Source: Baffinella frigidus (taxonomy: Eukaryota; Cryptophyceae; Cryptomonadales; Baffinellaceae). From it: 13,512 bases of DNA. This document shows, in pieces, positions 6,559-12,796 of this stretch (position 1 is the stretch's first letter; every line of letters starts with the position of its first letter). The stretch lies in NCBI GenBank assembly GCA_026770585.1, contig MU647570.1, positions 52,506-66,017 of the forward strand. Reading direction: 5' to 3'. The translations under genes were made by a program, and so were the position numbers. The notes beneath the pieces were generated by a model. The model searched no databases and was not told the origin of the DNA. It saw nothing but the letters and a program-made list of their open reading frames with translations.

Positions 6559-6840
6559 GCAGGCAGCGGCGGGGCCAAGGCGGCGTTGCGTTCAAAGGGG
6601 GCGACGACTTGTAGAGAGTTGAGCGTTGCGGTGCCGTTTCAATGAGAAGTTGGCAACGCGAGCCCCCCCCCCCCCCGGAAAAACGCGGCCACGCTAAGCG
6701 AACAGTGAGGAGAAAGAGGCGCTGCGGGGAGAAAGAGGCTCTCCCACCTGGGAGTCGCCGACTCTTTCCCCGTTGAAGTGGGTTGGTCCGCCCGTAAGGG
6801 TTGGTGGAAGCGAGGGGTGTTTGATAGTGGGGACAAAGTC
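6559..6840. other. Downstream stretch with C run and short tandem
   Basis: No gene seen. Contains a run of about 14 C at 6664-6677 and a short imperfect duplication of GGAGAAAGAGGC at about 6709-6738. Minus-strand open frames here are Pro/Ser/Arg-rich shadows. Confidence 0.5.
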
Positions 6841-7400
6841 CGCCGGAGGGGTCGGCTGGGTGGCGGGCGAGAGTGGACATTGCGCGGTTGACAGTGAGCG
6901 TGGACGGTGAGCGTTGGGACAGTGCGCCTTGGACAGTGAGCGTGGCCTCGAGAGGCACCGTCTAGCGCTGTCTGAGTCCCATCTGGGCGCGCCATAGAAC
7001 ACATTCATACCGGACCCCGGCGCACGGTGAGGACACACTTCGCCAGAAGGGTCGGCAGGGTGGCGGGCGAGAGCGGCCAGGGGGCGTTGGGGCAAGTGAG
7101 CGTTGGGCAGTGAGCGTTTTCTCGAAACTCACCGTCTAGCTCTGCCTGGGTAACATCTGTGCGCGCCATTGAATACATTCAGACTGGAAATCCGGTGCAA
7201 AGATCGTCAAAATTCCTCTCTATGTCCTTTCTTTTTCCATTGCGGATCTTGTAAGACCAGCTGGTCCTAGGAGTGCGGCGGCGCCTTATGACCGAGGTAC
7301 CCCTGTACATGCGCAGGAGGAGAAGTAGAATACATTCAGGCCAGAACTCCGGTGCAAAAAAACGTCCAAGTCGTCTTTCTGTCCACCCCTCACTCCACCA
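6841..7400. repeat. About 200-bp tandem duplication plus partial third copy
   Basis: Unit 1 (6841-7030) and unit 2 (7041-7200) share GGGTGGCGGGCGAGAG, several AGTGAGCGTTGG words, CACCGTCTAGC, GCGCGCCAT and a GAA(C/T)ACATTCA tail. A third tail copy starts at 7328 (GAATACATTCAGGCCAGAAC). Within unit 1 GGACAGTGAGCGTGG-type words form a small minisatellite (6887-6945). Overlapping open frames merely reflect this duplication. Confidence 0.7.
7261..7308. mobile_element. Solo right half of an M element
   Basis: GGTCCTAGGAG, CTTATGACCGAGGTACCCCT and GTAC match the right half of the M element; no left half adjoins it. Truncated relic inserted in the ~200-bp repeat region. Confidence 0.55.
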
Positions 7401-7579
7401 CCTGCGCCCACATACCCCTCGAGTGGGCGGTAGCCTCGTACGCTCCTAGATAGGGGATATCCCGTATCTACGCTCCTAGATACGGCTATCCGCTCAGACA
7501 TAGCACCTGCGCTCACATGAACAGCAAAAGAGCCACCCTTTACCCCCTCTTCACGAGCCTCTGCACTGGAGAGCTCAAC
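7401..7579. other. Non-coding stretch with duplicated hairpin word
   Basis: ACGCTCCTAGATA occurs at about 7440 and 7470. The second copy lies in a perfect hairpin: CCGTATCTA (7462-7470) pairs with TAGATACGG (7477-7485) around a 6-base loop. No gene supported. Confidence 0.45.
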
Positions 7580-7682
7580 GCGATCCGAAAGCAAAAATGC
7601 TTTCTCTGCAGATCCCTTCTACGGAACGGCGTGTCGTTGGCGTATGTTGGAAGAAATTAAAACCTAAAGGACCTAAAGGATC
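7580..7682 (+). mobile_element. G element copy D
   Basis: Begins CGATCCGAAAGCAAAAATGC; GAAAGCA and TGCTTTC form a 7-bp stem. Continues CTTTCTCTGCAG, TATGTTGGAAGAAATTAAAA and two CCTAAAGGA words. An inverted copy at 11892-11993 is about 90% identical, defining a subfamily distinct from copies A-C. Confidence 0.75.
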
Positions 7683-7744
7683 ACCTCGCTCACATCAGCC
7701 CTGAGTGTGGGAGCAGTACCACCCTAATCCTTTCGAAAGCACAT

Positions 7745-7770
7745 GTACCGGGGTACCTCACGCCCCCCAT
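7745..7770. mobile_element. Left-end fragment of an M element
   Basis: GTACCGGGGTACCTCACG then a C run match the M left terminus. The rest is missing. Confidence 0.35.
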
Positions 7771-7786
7771 CTTTGGTTGTCCAGCC

Positions 7787-7937
7787 TTATCTCAGAAAAC
7801 GAGTTCTAAAACTCATTTTCTTAAGTCAATTCCCTTACAATTTTGTCAACTTATGCGGAGAGTAAAGAATAAGTTGACGAATTTGTAGGGGAATTGACTT
7901 AAGAAAACGAGTTTTAGAACTCGTTTTCTGAAATAAA
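7787..7937. mobile_element. Near-perfect 150-bp hairpin element
   Basis: Arms 7793-7854 and 7869-7930 (62 bp each) are inverted repeats with only 4 mismatches, around a 14-base loop. The pairing extends weakly to about 7787 and 7937. The arms are AT-rich (AGAAAACGAGTTCTAAAACT at the tip) in GC-rich surroundings. TA dinucleotides at both outer edges fit a TA-targeting MITE. The arms have diverged so little that it must be young or maintained by arm-to-arm gene conversion. If transcribed it would form a long double-stranded RNA. Confidence 0.8.
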
Positions 7938-8040
7938 ATAGCGGCCGTGTTGGTGGTAATCAAGGTCTCACCCCGTCATTCACTCAGCATGAGCGCCACG
8001 CCCATGCATACACGTGTCTCCTCGTGAGGGCGTCATCATG

Positions 8041-8161
8041 GTACAGGGGTACCTCGCTTATAAGAAACTGCCACCCCCTAGGACCCTACAGTAGGCCTAT
8101 GCCTAGGGCCCTACGATGGTCCTAGGGGGGTGGCGCTTTCTTATGAGCGAGGTACTCCTGT
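8041..8161. mobile_element. M element copy 2
   Basis: Starts GTACAGGGGTACCTCGCT(T/C)A, ends TTATGAGCGAGGTACTCCTG. The centre CCTACAGTAGGCCTATGCCT is closest to copy 3 (10924-11046) and to the inverted form of copy 1. The right terminus is slightly decayed (TGTAG for TGTAC). Confidence 0.8.
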
Positions 8162-8789
8162 AGCCATGTTGGTGGCGATTTACGATGATGCAGTAGCCGG
8201 CATTTAATACAAAGAGGAATGCATCAAGCATCAAGCTTGCGGCCCAGTACTAACTCCGTTTCTGTCCCCGCCCCCCCCCCTTCCTCACTCCCTGCCCCCC
8301 CCAAAGCCCCCTCCTGGCCTCACTCCACGATCGTGCGGTGTCACTTTCTTTCCTTCTTAGGGTGCGAATCGAGGGCCCTGACGCGGATCCTTTGCACGGA
8401 AGGGCGAGATATGCGCCAATGTTGGGAGTACTCGAAACTGCAAGGTCCTAACGCATCCGAACGGGCTGAACGGGCTGCTCCACCTCGAAGTCGATCTCTC
8501 TCCCCTCTCTCTCTCTCCCGCACTCTCTCTCCCTCTCTCCCCCCCCCCCTCCCTCTCCCTCTCCCTCTCTGACGAGGCCGCAGCCGCGATTGAGAGCTCC
8601 ATCGATCAGTCACCAGGTCCCGTCTAACCTGCCTCTACAACCACCCACTCCGTCCCCAACTCCAAACGACTGCCCCCCCCCCCACCACACACACAGGCTA
8701 TCTCAATGGATATCCCCTAAGGATTCCAGTAACACGACTGCTAGGAGGCTAGAACCACCCTAGTGCCCCCCCCCCCCACAGGCTCTAAC
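8162..8789. other. Pyrimidine-rich non-coding stretch
   Basis: Repeated C runs of 8 or more (about 8271-8280, 8540-8550, 8675-8684, 8767-8777) and a CT-rich tract at 8491-8571. A decayed G-element fragment may lie at 8382-8452 (CGGATCCTTTGCACGGAAGG, then AATGTTGGGAGTACTCGAAA). The Ser/Leu/Pro and Arg/Glu open frames here come from the CT tract. Confidence 0.55.
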
Positions 8790-9263
8790 TCAATAGTCCC
8801 TGCGGGGGTCCCCGACCACATTAAGGAAGTCCGTGGCCGCGGTGTTCCCCGCTGTGCTCGTGTGGTTAGGGACGTTGCTATCGAGTCGGAGCACACACAC
8901 TTTGAGGTAGTCGTGTAGCTGCTGTGTTTTGATCAACGTGATCTGTGCGAGCTGTGCTTGGAACGTGCTCGCAGGGTCTGGTGGGTCGTTTTGCAACTTC
9001 TGTAGAACTGAAACAGCGATGTTCTTAAGTTCAACGGTAGGTTGGTTCGAAATCGTGATGATCTTGTATGACACGCCCGTCTCAGGGTGGGTGTGCAAAG
9101 ACCCTTGGACCGTCTCAAGTCCGATACCTGACTCCCGCAGGGGATTCGGGTCCGTTGTTTTTACTCCTCCGAGATCGCAAAAAAAAGGGCAGCAACTATC
9201 CAGATATCCAGACACACAGCGGTCCATTTTTCGTGTTTTGTTATGCTTCATTACCACCCACAT
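8790..9263 (-). CDS. Coding-like block, possible 3' exon, unknown protein
   Basis: Minus-strand frame of 157 codons ending at TGA (8790). The part from about codon 45 onward has balanced composition and a helix-forming character: ETVQGSLHTHPETGVSYK, then KIITISNQPTVELKNIAVSV, LQKLQNDPPDPAST and LIKTQQLHDYLKVCVLRLDS. The first 40 codons (Lys/Asn-rich, then Cys-rich, encoded by an A/T-rich stretch with a T8 run) look like intron. Candidate 3' splice sites are GGAGTCAG (about 9138) and CTCGGAG (about 9170). Joined to the block at 9348-9869 it would make one minus-strand gene, but the best donor (at 9351) does not match these acceptors in phase. It may equally be a separate gene. No family recognised. 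Confidence 0.42.
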   Translation of the reverse strand: MWVVMKHNKTRKMDRCVSGYLDSCCPFFCDLGGVKTTDPNPLRESGIGLETVQGSLHTHPETGVSYKIITISNQPTVELKNIAVSVLQKLQNDPPDPASTFQAQLAQITLIKTQQLHDYLKVCVLRLDSNVPNHTSTAGNTAATDFLNVVGDPRRDY

Positions 9264-9347
9264 TCAATTTCGCACCCCCAAGCATCCCGAATCACCTATC
9301 CATCTTATTTCTCTCTCACACCGCCAGACACATGCTAACCTAACATC

Positions 9348-9869
9348 TTACATCTGATCCTGCGTGATGCTGTCTGTTGCCACCACCGGGGACTCCGCAC
9401 GGATCGCGAGCTCGAAATTGAAGCGCTCGAGCTGGTTCTGCATCGTTTGCATGCGTTTGGTCACGACCTCGAAACGCCCATGGGCAATGGCCTGCTTAGC
9501 GACGAGCTTCTTTTGCTTCATCGACTTGTACGGCCGGCGGACGGTGCGCGGATCCTCCATCCCGCCAACAGCGACCTCTCTGCCCCCAAGCACCGCTCCT
9601 CCGCCAGCTGAAATGGCCAACTGAGCGCCTCCACGATGGAAGAAGCGCCACGCGCGCGCAAACGGTGCTCGCGCTGCCACCAGAACAAACGCCAGAACGA
9701 AAACTGGCAACAACATAACGTGCGACGCCGGACCGAGATGCCGACCCCCTCCGTGGTCCACTTGAGGCAGCCCGCCGAACACCATGAACAGGACCGCCAC
9801 AATGGGAACGACCCCGCAGCCGCACTGCATGCCACAGGGGGGGGGTAAGGCGTGGGAGGAGCCTAGCAT
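9348..9869 (-). CDS. Membrane or targeted protein with helical tail, unknown
   Basis: Minus-strand frame of 173 codons. Hydrophobic segments lie at residues 20-32 (VVPIVAVLFMVFG) and 52-67 (MLLPVFVLAFVLVAAR). Met52 (base 9716) is an attractive alternative start because it would place MLLPVFVLAFVLVAARA at the N-terminus as a signal peptide. After a Gly-rich linker comes a basic helical region (RRPYKSMKQKKLVAKQAIAH, residues 111-130), then KRMQTMQNQLERFNFELAIR, a probable coiled coil, and a short acidic-polar end. Codons are G/C-ending in the tail. The terminal codon sits in CAGAT|GTAAGATG, a good 5' splice site at 9351, so the apparent stop may be intronic and the gene may continue toward 9263. 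No family recognised. Confidence 0.45.
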   Translation of the reverse strand: MLGSSHALPPPCGMQCGCGVVPIVAVLFMVFGGLPQVDHGGGRHLGPASHVMLLPVFVLAFVLVAARAPFARAWRFFHRGGAQLAISAGGGAVLGGREVAVGGMEDPRTVRRPYKSMKQKKLVAKQAIAHGRFEVVTKRMQTMQNQLERFNFELAIRAESPVVATDSITQDQM

Positions 9870-9892
9870 CTGGTAGCAATGAAGGTGGGGGG

Positions 9893-9970
9893 TGATCCAC
9901 TTAGTGCGGCTACTTATGGCGACGAGTGGTCTCTACTAAGTGGACCGCACCAAGTGGATCATTCTCAGAC
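9893..9970. mobile_element. Dispersed short repeat, CTAAGTGGACC family, copy 2
   Basis: Contains CTAAGTGGACCGCA (9936-9949). Outer inverted repeat GATCCACTTAGTGCGG / CCGCACCAAGTGGATC has one mismatch. Same order and spacing as 3480-3572. Confidence 0.6.
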
Positions 9971-10086
9971 GGGCCTCCCGTCACGTTTCAAGCTGTGGCG
10001 CTGCAAGCGGGTGCGTTTCTCGCACGCGTCCGGTCACGTCCACATCACGCCCACGCCCGGGTCACGTCCGATCACGTCTACCACAT

Positions 10087-10127
10087 CCATAAATGGACGG
10101 AAAGTGACGCGACACGTCCATAAATGG
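10087..10127. promoter_or_regulatory. Two CArG boxes in tandem
   Basis: CCATAAATGG occurs at 10087-10096 and 10118-10127. Each is an exact CC(A/T)6GG match, the SRF/MADS-domain binding consensus, spaced 31 bp (about three helical turns). Each is extended by GTCC/GGAC or similar into a longer near-palindrome. The nearest candidate start codons are the ATG at 9869 on the minus strand, about 220 bp away, and the weak frame at 10275. Confidence 0.35.
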
Positions 10128-10128
10128 A

Positions 10129-10155
10129 CGGAAAGTGACGTCGCGTCACTTTCCG
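10129..10155. other. Perfect 12-bp stem with 3-base loop
   Basis: CGGAAAGTGACG (10129-10140) pairs with CGTCACTTTCCG (10144-10155) around TCG. Includes a TGACGTCG word resembling a CRE site. Confidence 0.55.
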
Positions 10156-10228
10156 CGACGTCCAAATCGGAAAACGCCACGTCCAAATCATCCGGCGTCA
10201 TCTCGTTTCAAGCTGTGGCGCTGCGAGT

Positions 10229-10579
10229 GTTGTGGGGCTGACCCCGGACACCGGCGCTGAGGAAGCACACAGCCATGACCCTTCATGCCATGGGAAGAGA
10301 AGAATCTATTACCCAACTTGATGGTCAAACCCTGGTGGATTCTACCGCCACGACAGCGAGCGGCTGCATTTTCTCGCGCACGTCCAATAACGTATCCCCT
10401 CTGATTGTTGCATTTATGCGTGAAGGGCCCGGCGGGGTCATATTTGACCCCCAGCAGGTCGTAGGCCCCTATATAGGCCTAGGTAGAAGCGTATTGAGGC
10501 TTCTCGACACTGAAGGGGGGTGCGCCTCCTCATGAGAGAGGTACCCTCTAGGGAGCAGAGAGGGCGAGCTTACACGCGA
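10229..10579. other. Stretch without a supported gene; M-like end
   Basis: A plus frame (10275-10535, 86 codons) opens with ATG but shows no domain, signal or compositional support. Near its end the DNA reads GGCCCCTATATAGGCC, CCTAGG and CTCATGAGAGAGGTACCCTC, resembling a decayed right half of an M element. The frame therefore probably runs over repeat DNA. Confidence 0.4.
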
Positions 10580-10707
10580 TCCTCCCTCCCCCCACCCGCC
10601 GCCCCCCCTCCCCTCTCCCTCTCCCTCTCCCTCTCACCCTCTCCCTCTCACCCTCACCCTCTCACCTTCACCCTCTCCCCCTCTCCATCACCCACCCCCC
10701 TCTCTCA
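10580..10707. repeat. CTCTCCC pyrimidine tract
   Basis: Imperfect repeats of CTCTCCCT and CTCACCCT on the plus strand. Purine-pyrimidine asymmetry over about 125 bp could form triplex structures. Confidence 0.85.
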
Positions 10708-10774
10708 CCGTGGCTCGACCCCACGCGGGCCAGGGGGGGGCACAGGTGTGCAAAAAGTGCCCCCTGAGAGCGAC

Positions 10775-10882
10775 TCCTTTAGGTTCCCATGAGGTTCTTC
10801 TAGCTCCAACACAGGCGGACACTGGAACTGGTTCTGCAGAAAAAACATGCTTCCTTTCGGATCACATCAAGCTCCCCGGTCC
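10775..10882 (-). mobile_element. G element copy E
   Basis: Minus-strand copy reading GATCCGAAAGGAAGCATG at its start, with CTGCAGAACCAGTTCCAGTG, TCCGCCTGTGTTGGAGCT and AAGAACCTCATGGGAACCTA following. The flank CTTGATGTGATCCG matches the flank of copy B (CCTGATGTGATCCG), so the true element starts upstream of GATCCG. Confidence 0.7.
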
Positions 10883-10923
10883 AGAGGGACGTCCCCAGTG
10901 GCCCGCCTCGGGAAGGACCCACA

Positions 10924-11046
10924 GTACAGGGGTACCTCGCTCATAAAAAAGCGCCTCCCCCTAGGACCCCACAGTAGGACCATACCTAGGGTCCTATGGG
11001 GGTCCTAGGGGGGTGGACGTTTCTTATGAGCGAGGTACCCCTGTAC
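10924..11046. mobile_element. M element copy 3
   Basis: Both termini are intact (GTACAGGGGTACCTCGCTCA and TGAGCGAGGTACCCCTGTAC). The interior runs CCTAGGACCCCACAGTAGGA to GGTCCTAGGGGGG. It lies 38 bp from T element copy 2, as M copy 1 lies near T copy 1. Confidence 0.85.
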
Positions 11047-11084
11047 CGAGGCGGGCCCGTTCTGAGCCCGCAGGCGGCCCCGTG

Positions 11085-11189
11085 TATCCCTTAAGTGACC
11101 AGTAGGCTCATACGCCCTACCGTAGGGCCCTAGGACCTGCCTAGGACCTCTTGGCCGTCAAATTTGACTACCTGGGCACTTAAGGGATA
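11085..11189. mobile_element. T element copy 2, TA-flanked MITE
   Basis: Ends TATCCCTTAAGTG and CACTTAAGGGATA with TA outermost. About 91% identical to the reverse complement of 1842-1947, with the differences concentrated near one end. Confidence 0.75.
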
Positions 11190-11272
11190 GCGCTCAAGCG
11201 GGGGCGAGCCACTTCACTCGGGAGTCCCGAGGCGGGCCCGTGGAGATTTCTGAGGCGGGCCCGTCCTTAGCT

Positions 11273-11328
11273 CTCTCCGGCGGGGAGGAGTGGACGCGAC
11301 GGCGGCGTGCTGGGTGAAGAGCTGTTCC
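11273..11328 (-). pseudogene. Fragment of the FAKLFRQH exon block
   Basis: On the minus strand it reads QLFTQHAAVAS, matching KLFRQHAVVAS of the block at 11443-11537. The DNA word CGGCGGGGAGGAGTGGACGC matches its downstream edge. The upstream half is absent and no stop is kept in place, so this is a truncated duplicate. Confidence 0.45.
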
Positions 11329-11442
11329 GAGGCGGGCCTATCCTCAGCCCCGAGGCGGGCCCGTCGTCTTCAGCTCCCGAGGCGGGCCCGTCATGAGGTC
11401 ATGAGTCCCGAGGCGGGCCCGTGAAAGTCAAGAGACCCCCTC

Positions 11443-11537
11443 TTAGGCGGGGAGGAGCTTAGACGCGACGACGGCGTGCTGCCGGAAGAGCTTGGCGAAC
11501 ATCGAGACCAGCGCCTTCTTCCTCTCGTAGGGGTCCC
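11443..11537 (-). CDS. Candidate terminal exon (PYERKKALVSMFAKLFRQH), unknown
   Basis: Minus-strand block following GCGTTGTACAG, a plausible 3' splice site. It encodes DPYERKKALVSMFAKLFRQH and then AVVASKLLPA before TAA. Codons end in G or C almost throughout. The core recurs at 11795-11855, where five of nineteen codons differ, four of them silently. This argues that the block evolved as protein. The sequence is a basic amphipathic helix; no family recognised. The open frame continues upstream to 11736 but that part lacks the same codon pattern and is probably intron. Confidence 0.4.
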
Positions 11538-11581
11538 CTGTACAACGCAAGGCAGTCACCTCGGACAGTTGGCTTCGGCGT

Positions 11582-11601
11582 CCGCGTGACCGGTCACGCG
11601 G
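11582..11601. promoter_or_regulatory. Perfect 20-bp palindrome
   Basis: CCGCGTGACCGGTCACGCGG is exactly self-complementary with no spacer. It could be a dimeric protein-binding site. It lies between the two intact exon-like copies. Confidence 0.45.
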
Positions 11602-11714
11602 GCGTTCACGAGCCTGCCGGCGGGGCTGTTCCACGAGCACCACGAGAGGGAGAAACCGTGTTAAGCAGATATATGAGGCATGCTTCAGGGCCAACACCGC
11701 AAGTTGTTTCTGAG

Positions 11715-11780
11715 TGAGAGAGGGACCCTGAGTCAATACTCACACGTTCGCCATGTATGCACCCCCACCGAGGCTGCGTC
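11715..11780. repeat. Second copy of a dispersed repeat from 3.95-4.13 kb
   Basis: Contains GTGAGAGAG(G/C)GA and TCAATAC(T/A) words as near 3951-3985. Bases 11753-11776 are identical over 24 bp to 4105-4128. The intervening array of the 4-kb copy is absent here. Confidence 0.6.
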
Positions 11781-11794
11781 TGCGCAGGGGCAGA

Positions 11795-11855
11795 ATGCTG
11801 CCGGAAGAGTTTCGCAAACATCGAGACCAGCCCCTTCTTCCTCTCGTAGGGGGTC
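11795..11855 (-). pseudogene. Second copy of the FAKLFRQH exon block
   Basis: Minus-strand reading TPYERKKGLVSMFAKLFRQH. Against 11443-11537 the changes are Ala to Gly plus four silent changes (Phe, Ala, Lys, His codons) and a one-base length change just upstream. After RQH it departs into the dispersed repeat rather than the AVVAS tail, so this copy is probably broken at its 3' end, or spliced differently. Confidence 0.4.
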
Positions 11856-11891
11856 CCAAGCGGAAGGAGAATACTTGTGAGCCCCTGCGCG

Positions 11892-11993
11892 TACTTTAGG
11901 TCCTTTAGGTTTTAATTTCTCCCAACATAGCCCAACGTCGCGCCCTTCCGTAGAAAGGACTGCAGAGAAAGCATTTTTGCTTTCGGATCGCGT
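11892..11993 (-). mobile_element. G element copy F
   Basis: Inverted copy of 7580-7682, about 90% identical. It keeps the GAAAGCA/TGCTTTC hairpin, CTTTCTCTGCAG, GAGAAATTAAAACCTAAAGG and the repeated CCTAAAG end. Confidence 0.75.
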
Positions 11994-12084
11994 TTAGCTC
12001 GACCCACACCATACGGAGTTCCCCGCTTGATGGTAATGTCTGCGAACAAGGGGGTGTGATACGACGGTTGAGTGAACCGCGCAG

Positions 12085-12122
12085 GACCCTACACCCTGCA
12101 CCCCACACCCTAAACCCTAAGG
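12085..12122. repeat. Short interstitial CCCTAAA tract
   Basis: ACCCTACACCCTGCACCCCA followed by CACCCTAAACCCTAAGG. Similar in wording to 407-460. Confidence 0.65.
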
Positions 12123-12456
12123 TTCGTGCACAGTGTGTAGAGTGCGCATGGCCTCTCTCGCTAGGTCCTACCAGAGCCTTCGTGGGGATGCATACCAACA
12201 CGGTGGGCTACGAAGGTTTCGTTGGGGCTAGAATTCTGGGTGTTACGTGACCAAATTGCACCAGAAAATCCTGAAAGTTAATTGCATCAAGTCAAGTTGA
12301 CTTTGGATGAAAGGTTCGTAGTCCACCGAGTGGATGGCGGCCATGTTGCATTAATTAACGTCTGCTCCGCGCCAAAGAAAGGATCAACACACCAAGCACC
12401 ACGGGTCTACGCACCACGTGTTTTCACAACGCCACGGGTCTAGCTAGAGCTCAGGG
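12123..12456. other. Non-coding stretch
   Basis: No gene supported. AAGTCAAGTTGACTT near 12289 is a near-palindrome akin to the GTCAA repeats further right. ACCACGGGTCTA-type words recur near 12401 and 12432. Confidence 0.4.
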
Positions 12457-12457
12457 C

Positions 12458-12551
<94 letters not shown>
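12457..12551. repeat. (TA)n(CA)n(TA)n microsatellite
   Basis: Seven TA, about eleven CA, then more than thirty TA units without interruption. TA runs of this length can extrude cruciforms. The length in an assembly may be unreliable. Confidence 0.97.
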
Positions 12552-12553
<2 letters not shown>

Positions 12554-12582
12554 TTTACTGAGTAGGGTTGATGGCGCGGTAC

Positions 12583-12664
12583 CCTGGTCGCACCAGACAC
12601 GGAGCTGTTCCTGCGCGAGCGCATCCGCGACGTCCTTCTCTGAAATGTCCCCCGCCGGCGCCTC
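12583..12664 (-). CDS. Candidate exon (EAPAGDISEKDVADAL), copy 1
   Basis: Minus strand, entered at TTGACTTTCGGGCAG|GAG. It encodes EAPAGDISEKDVADALAQEQ followed by LRVWCDQ, with a possible donor at CCAGG|GTACCG. Third positions are mostly G/C. A second copy at 12797-12854 has the same CAG|GAG entry, and the first sixteen codons differ at eight bases, seven of them silent. This is the best evidence of purifying selection in the window. The frame runs on into the TA microsatellite, which must be intron or UTR. No family recognised; the acidic helical peptide suggests part of a larger globular protein. Confidence 0.45.
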
Positions 12665-12670
12665 CTGCCC

Positions 12671-12790
12671 GAAAGTCAACTGTTAACTTCGGACTGTCAA
12701 CTTGAGAAAGTCAAGTGTCCACTTGAGAAAGTCAAGTGTCAACTTGCGCAAGTCAACTGTCTACTTGAGAAAGTCATGTGTTAACTTGAC
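12671..12790. repeat. 21-bp GTCAA minisatellite
   Basis: Units GAAAGTCAAGTGTCAACTTGA and variants start at 12671 (shifted by an intervening partial), 12706, 12727, 12748 and 12769. Each unit is partly self-complementary (TCAAGTG.CAACTTGA), so single strands can form serial hairpins. It lies in the interval between the two exon-like copies and forms the presumed intron. Confidence 0.85.
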
Positions 12791-12796
12791 ACACAC

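Larger units (their letters stand above)
9979..10228. repeat. GTCACGTCC-rich repeat cluster between 24-bp direct repeats
   Basis: GTTTCAAGCTGTGGCGCTGC is found near 9982 and again near 10206. Between the two are many (G)TCACGTCC words and a 30-31-bp tandem pair at about 10082-10143 (TCCATAAATGGACGGAAAGT in each). Non-coding; looks like a clustered binding-site array. Confidence 0.65.
11046..11422. repeat. Interspersed CCGAGGCGGGCCCGT motif
   Basis: The 15-16-bp motif (C)CCGAGGCGGGCCCGT occurs at 11046-11060, 11226-11241, 11250-11264 (CTG start), 11327-11341 (one end altered), 11349-11364, 11376-11391 and 11407-11422, with an eighth relative at 1952-1967. All copies are in the same orientation. 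Spacings are irregular (24 to about 180 bp) and the sequence between is unrelated, so it is not a simple tandem repeat. Function unknown. Confidence 0.85.

Noticed and set aside
10275-10535. 86-codon plus frame with ATG
   Set aside because: No recognisable features, and its 3' part lies over an M-like element end.
12457-12679. Minus frame ending in a long Tyr-Ile repeat
   Set aside because: The Tyr-Ile part is simply the TA/CA microsatellite. Only the portion before 12583 is kept as a candidate exon.
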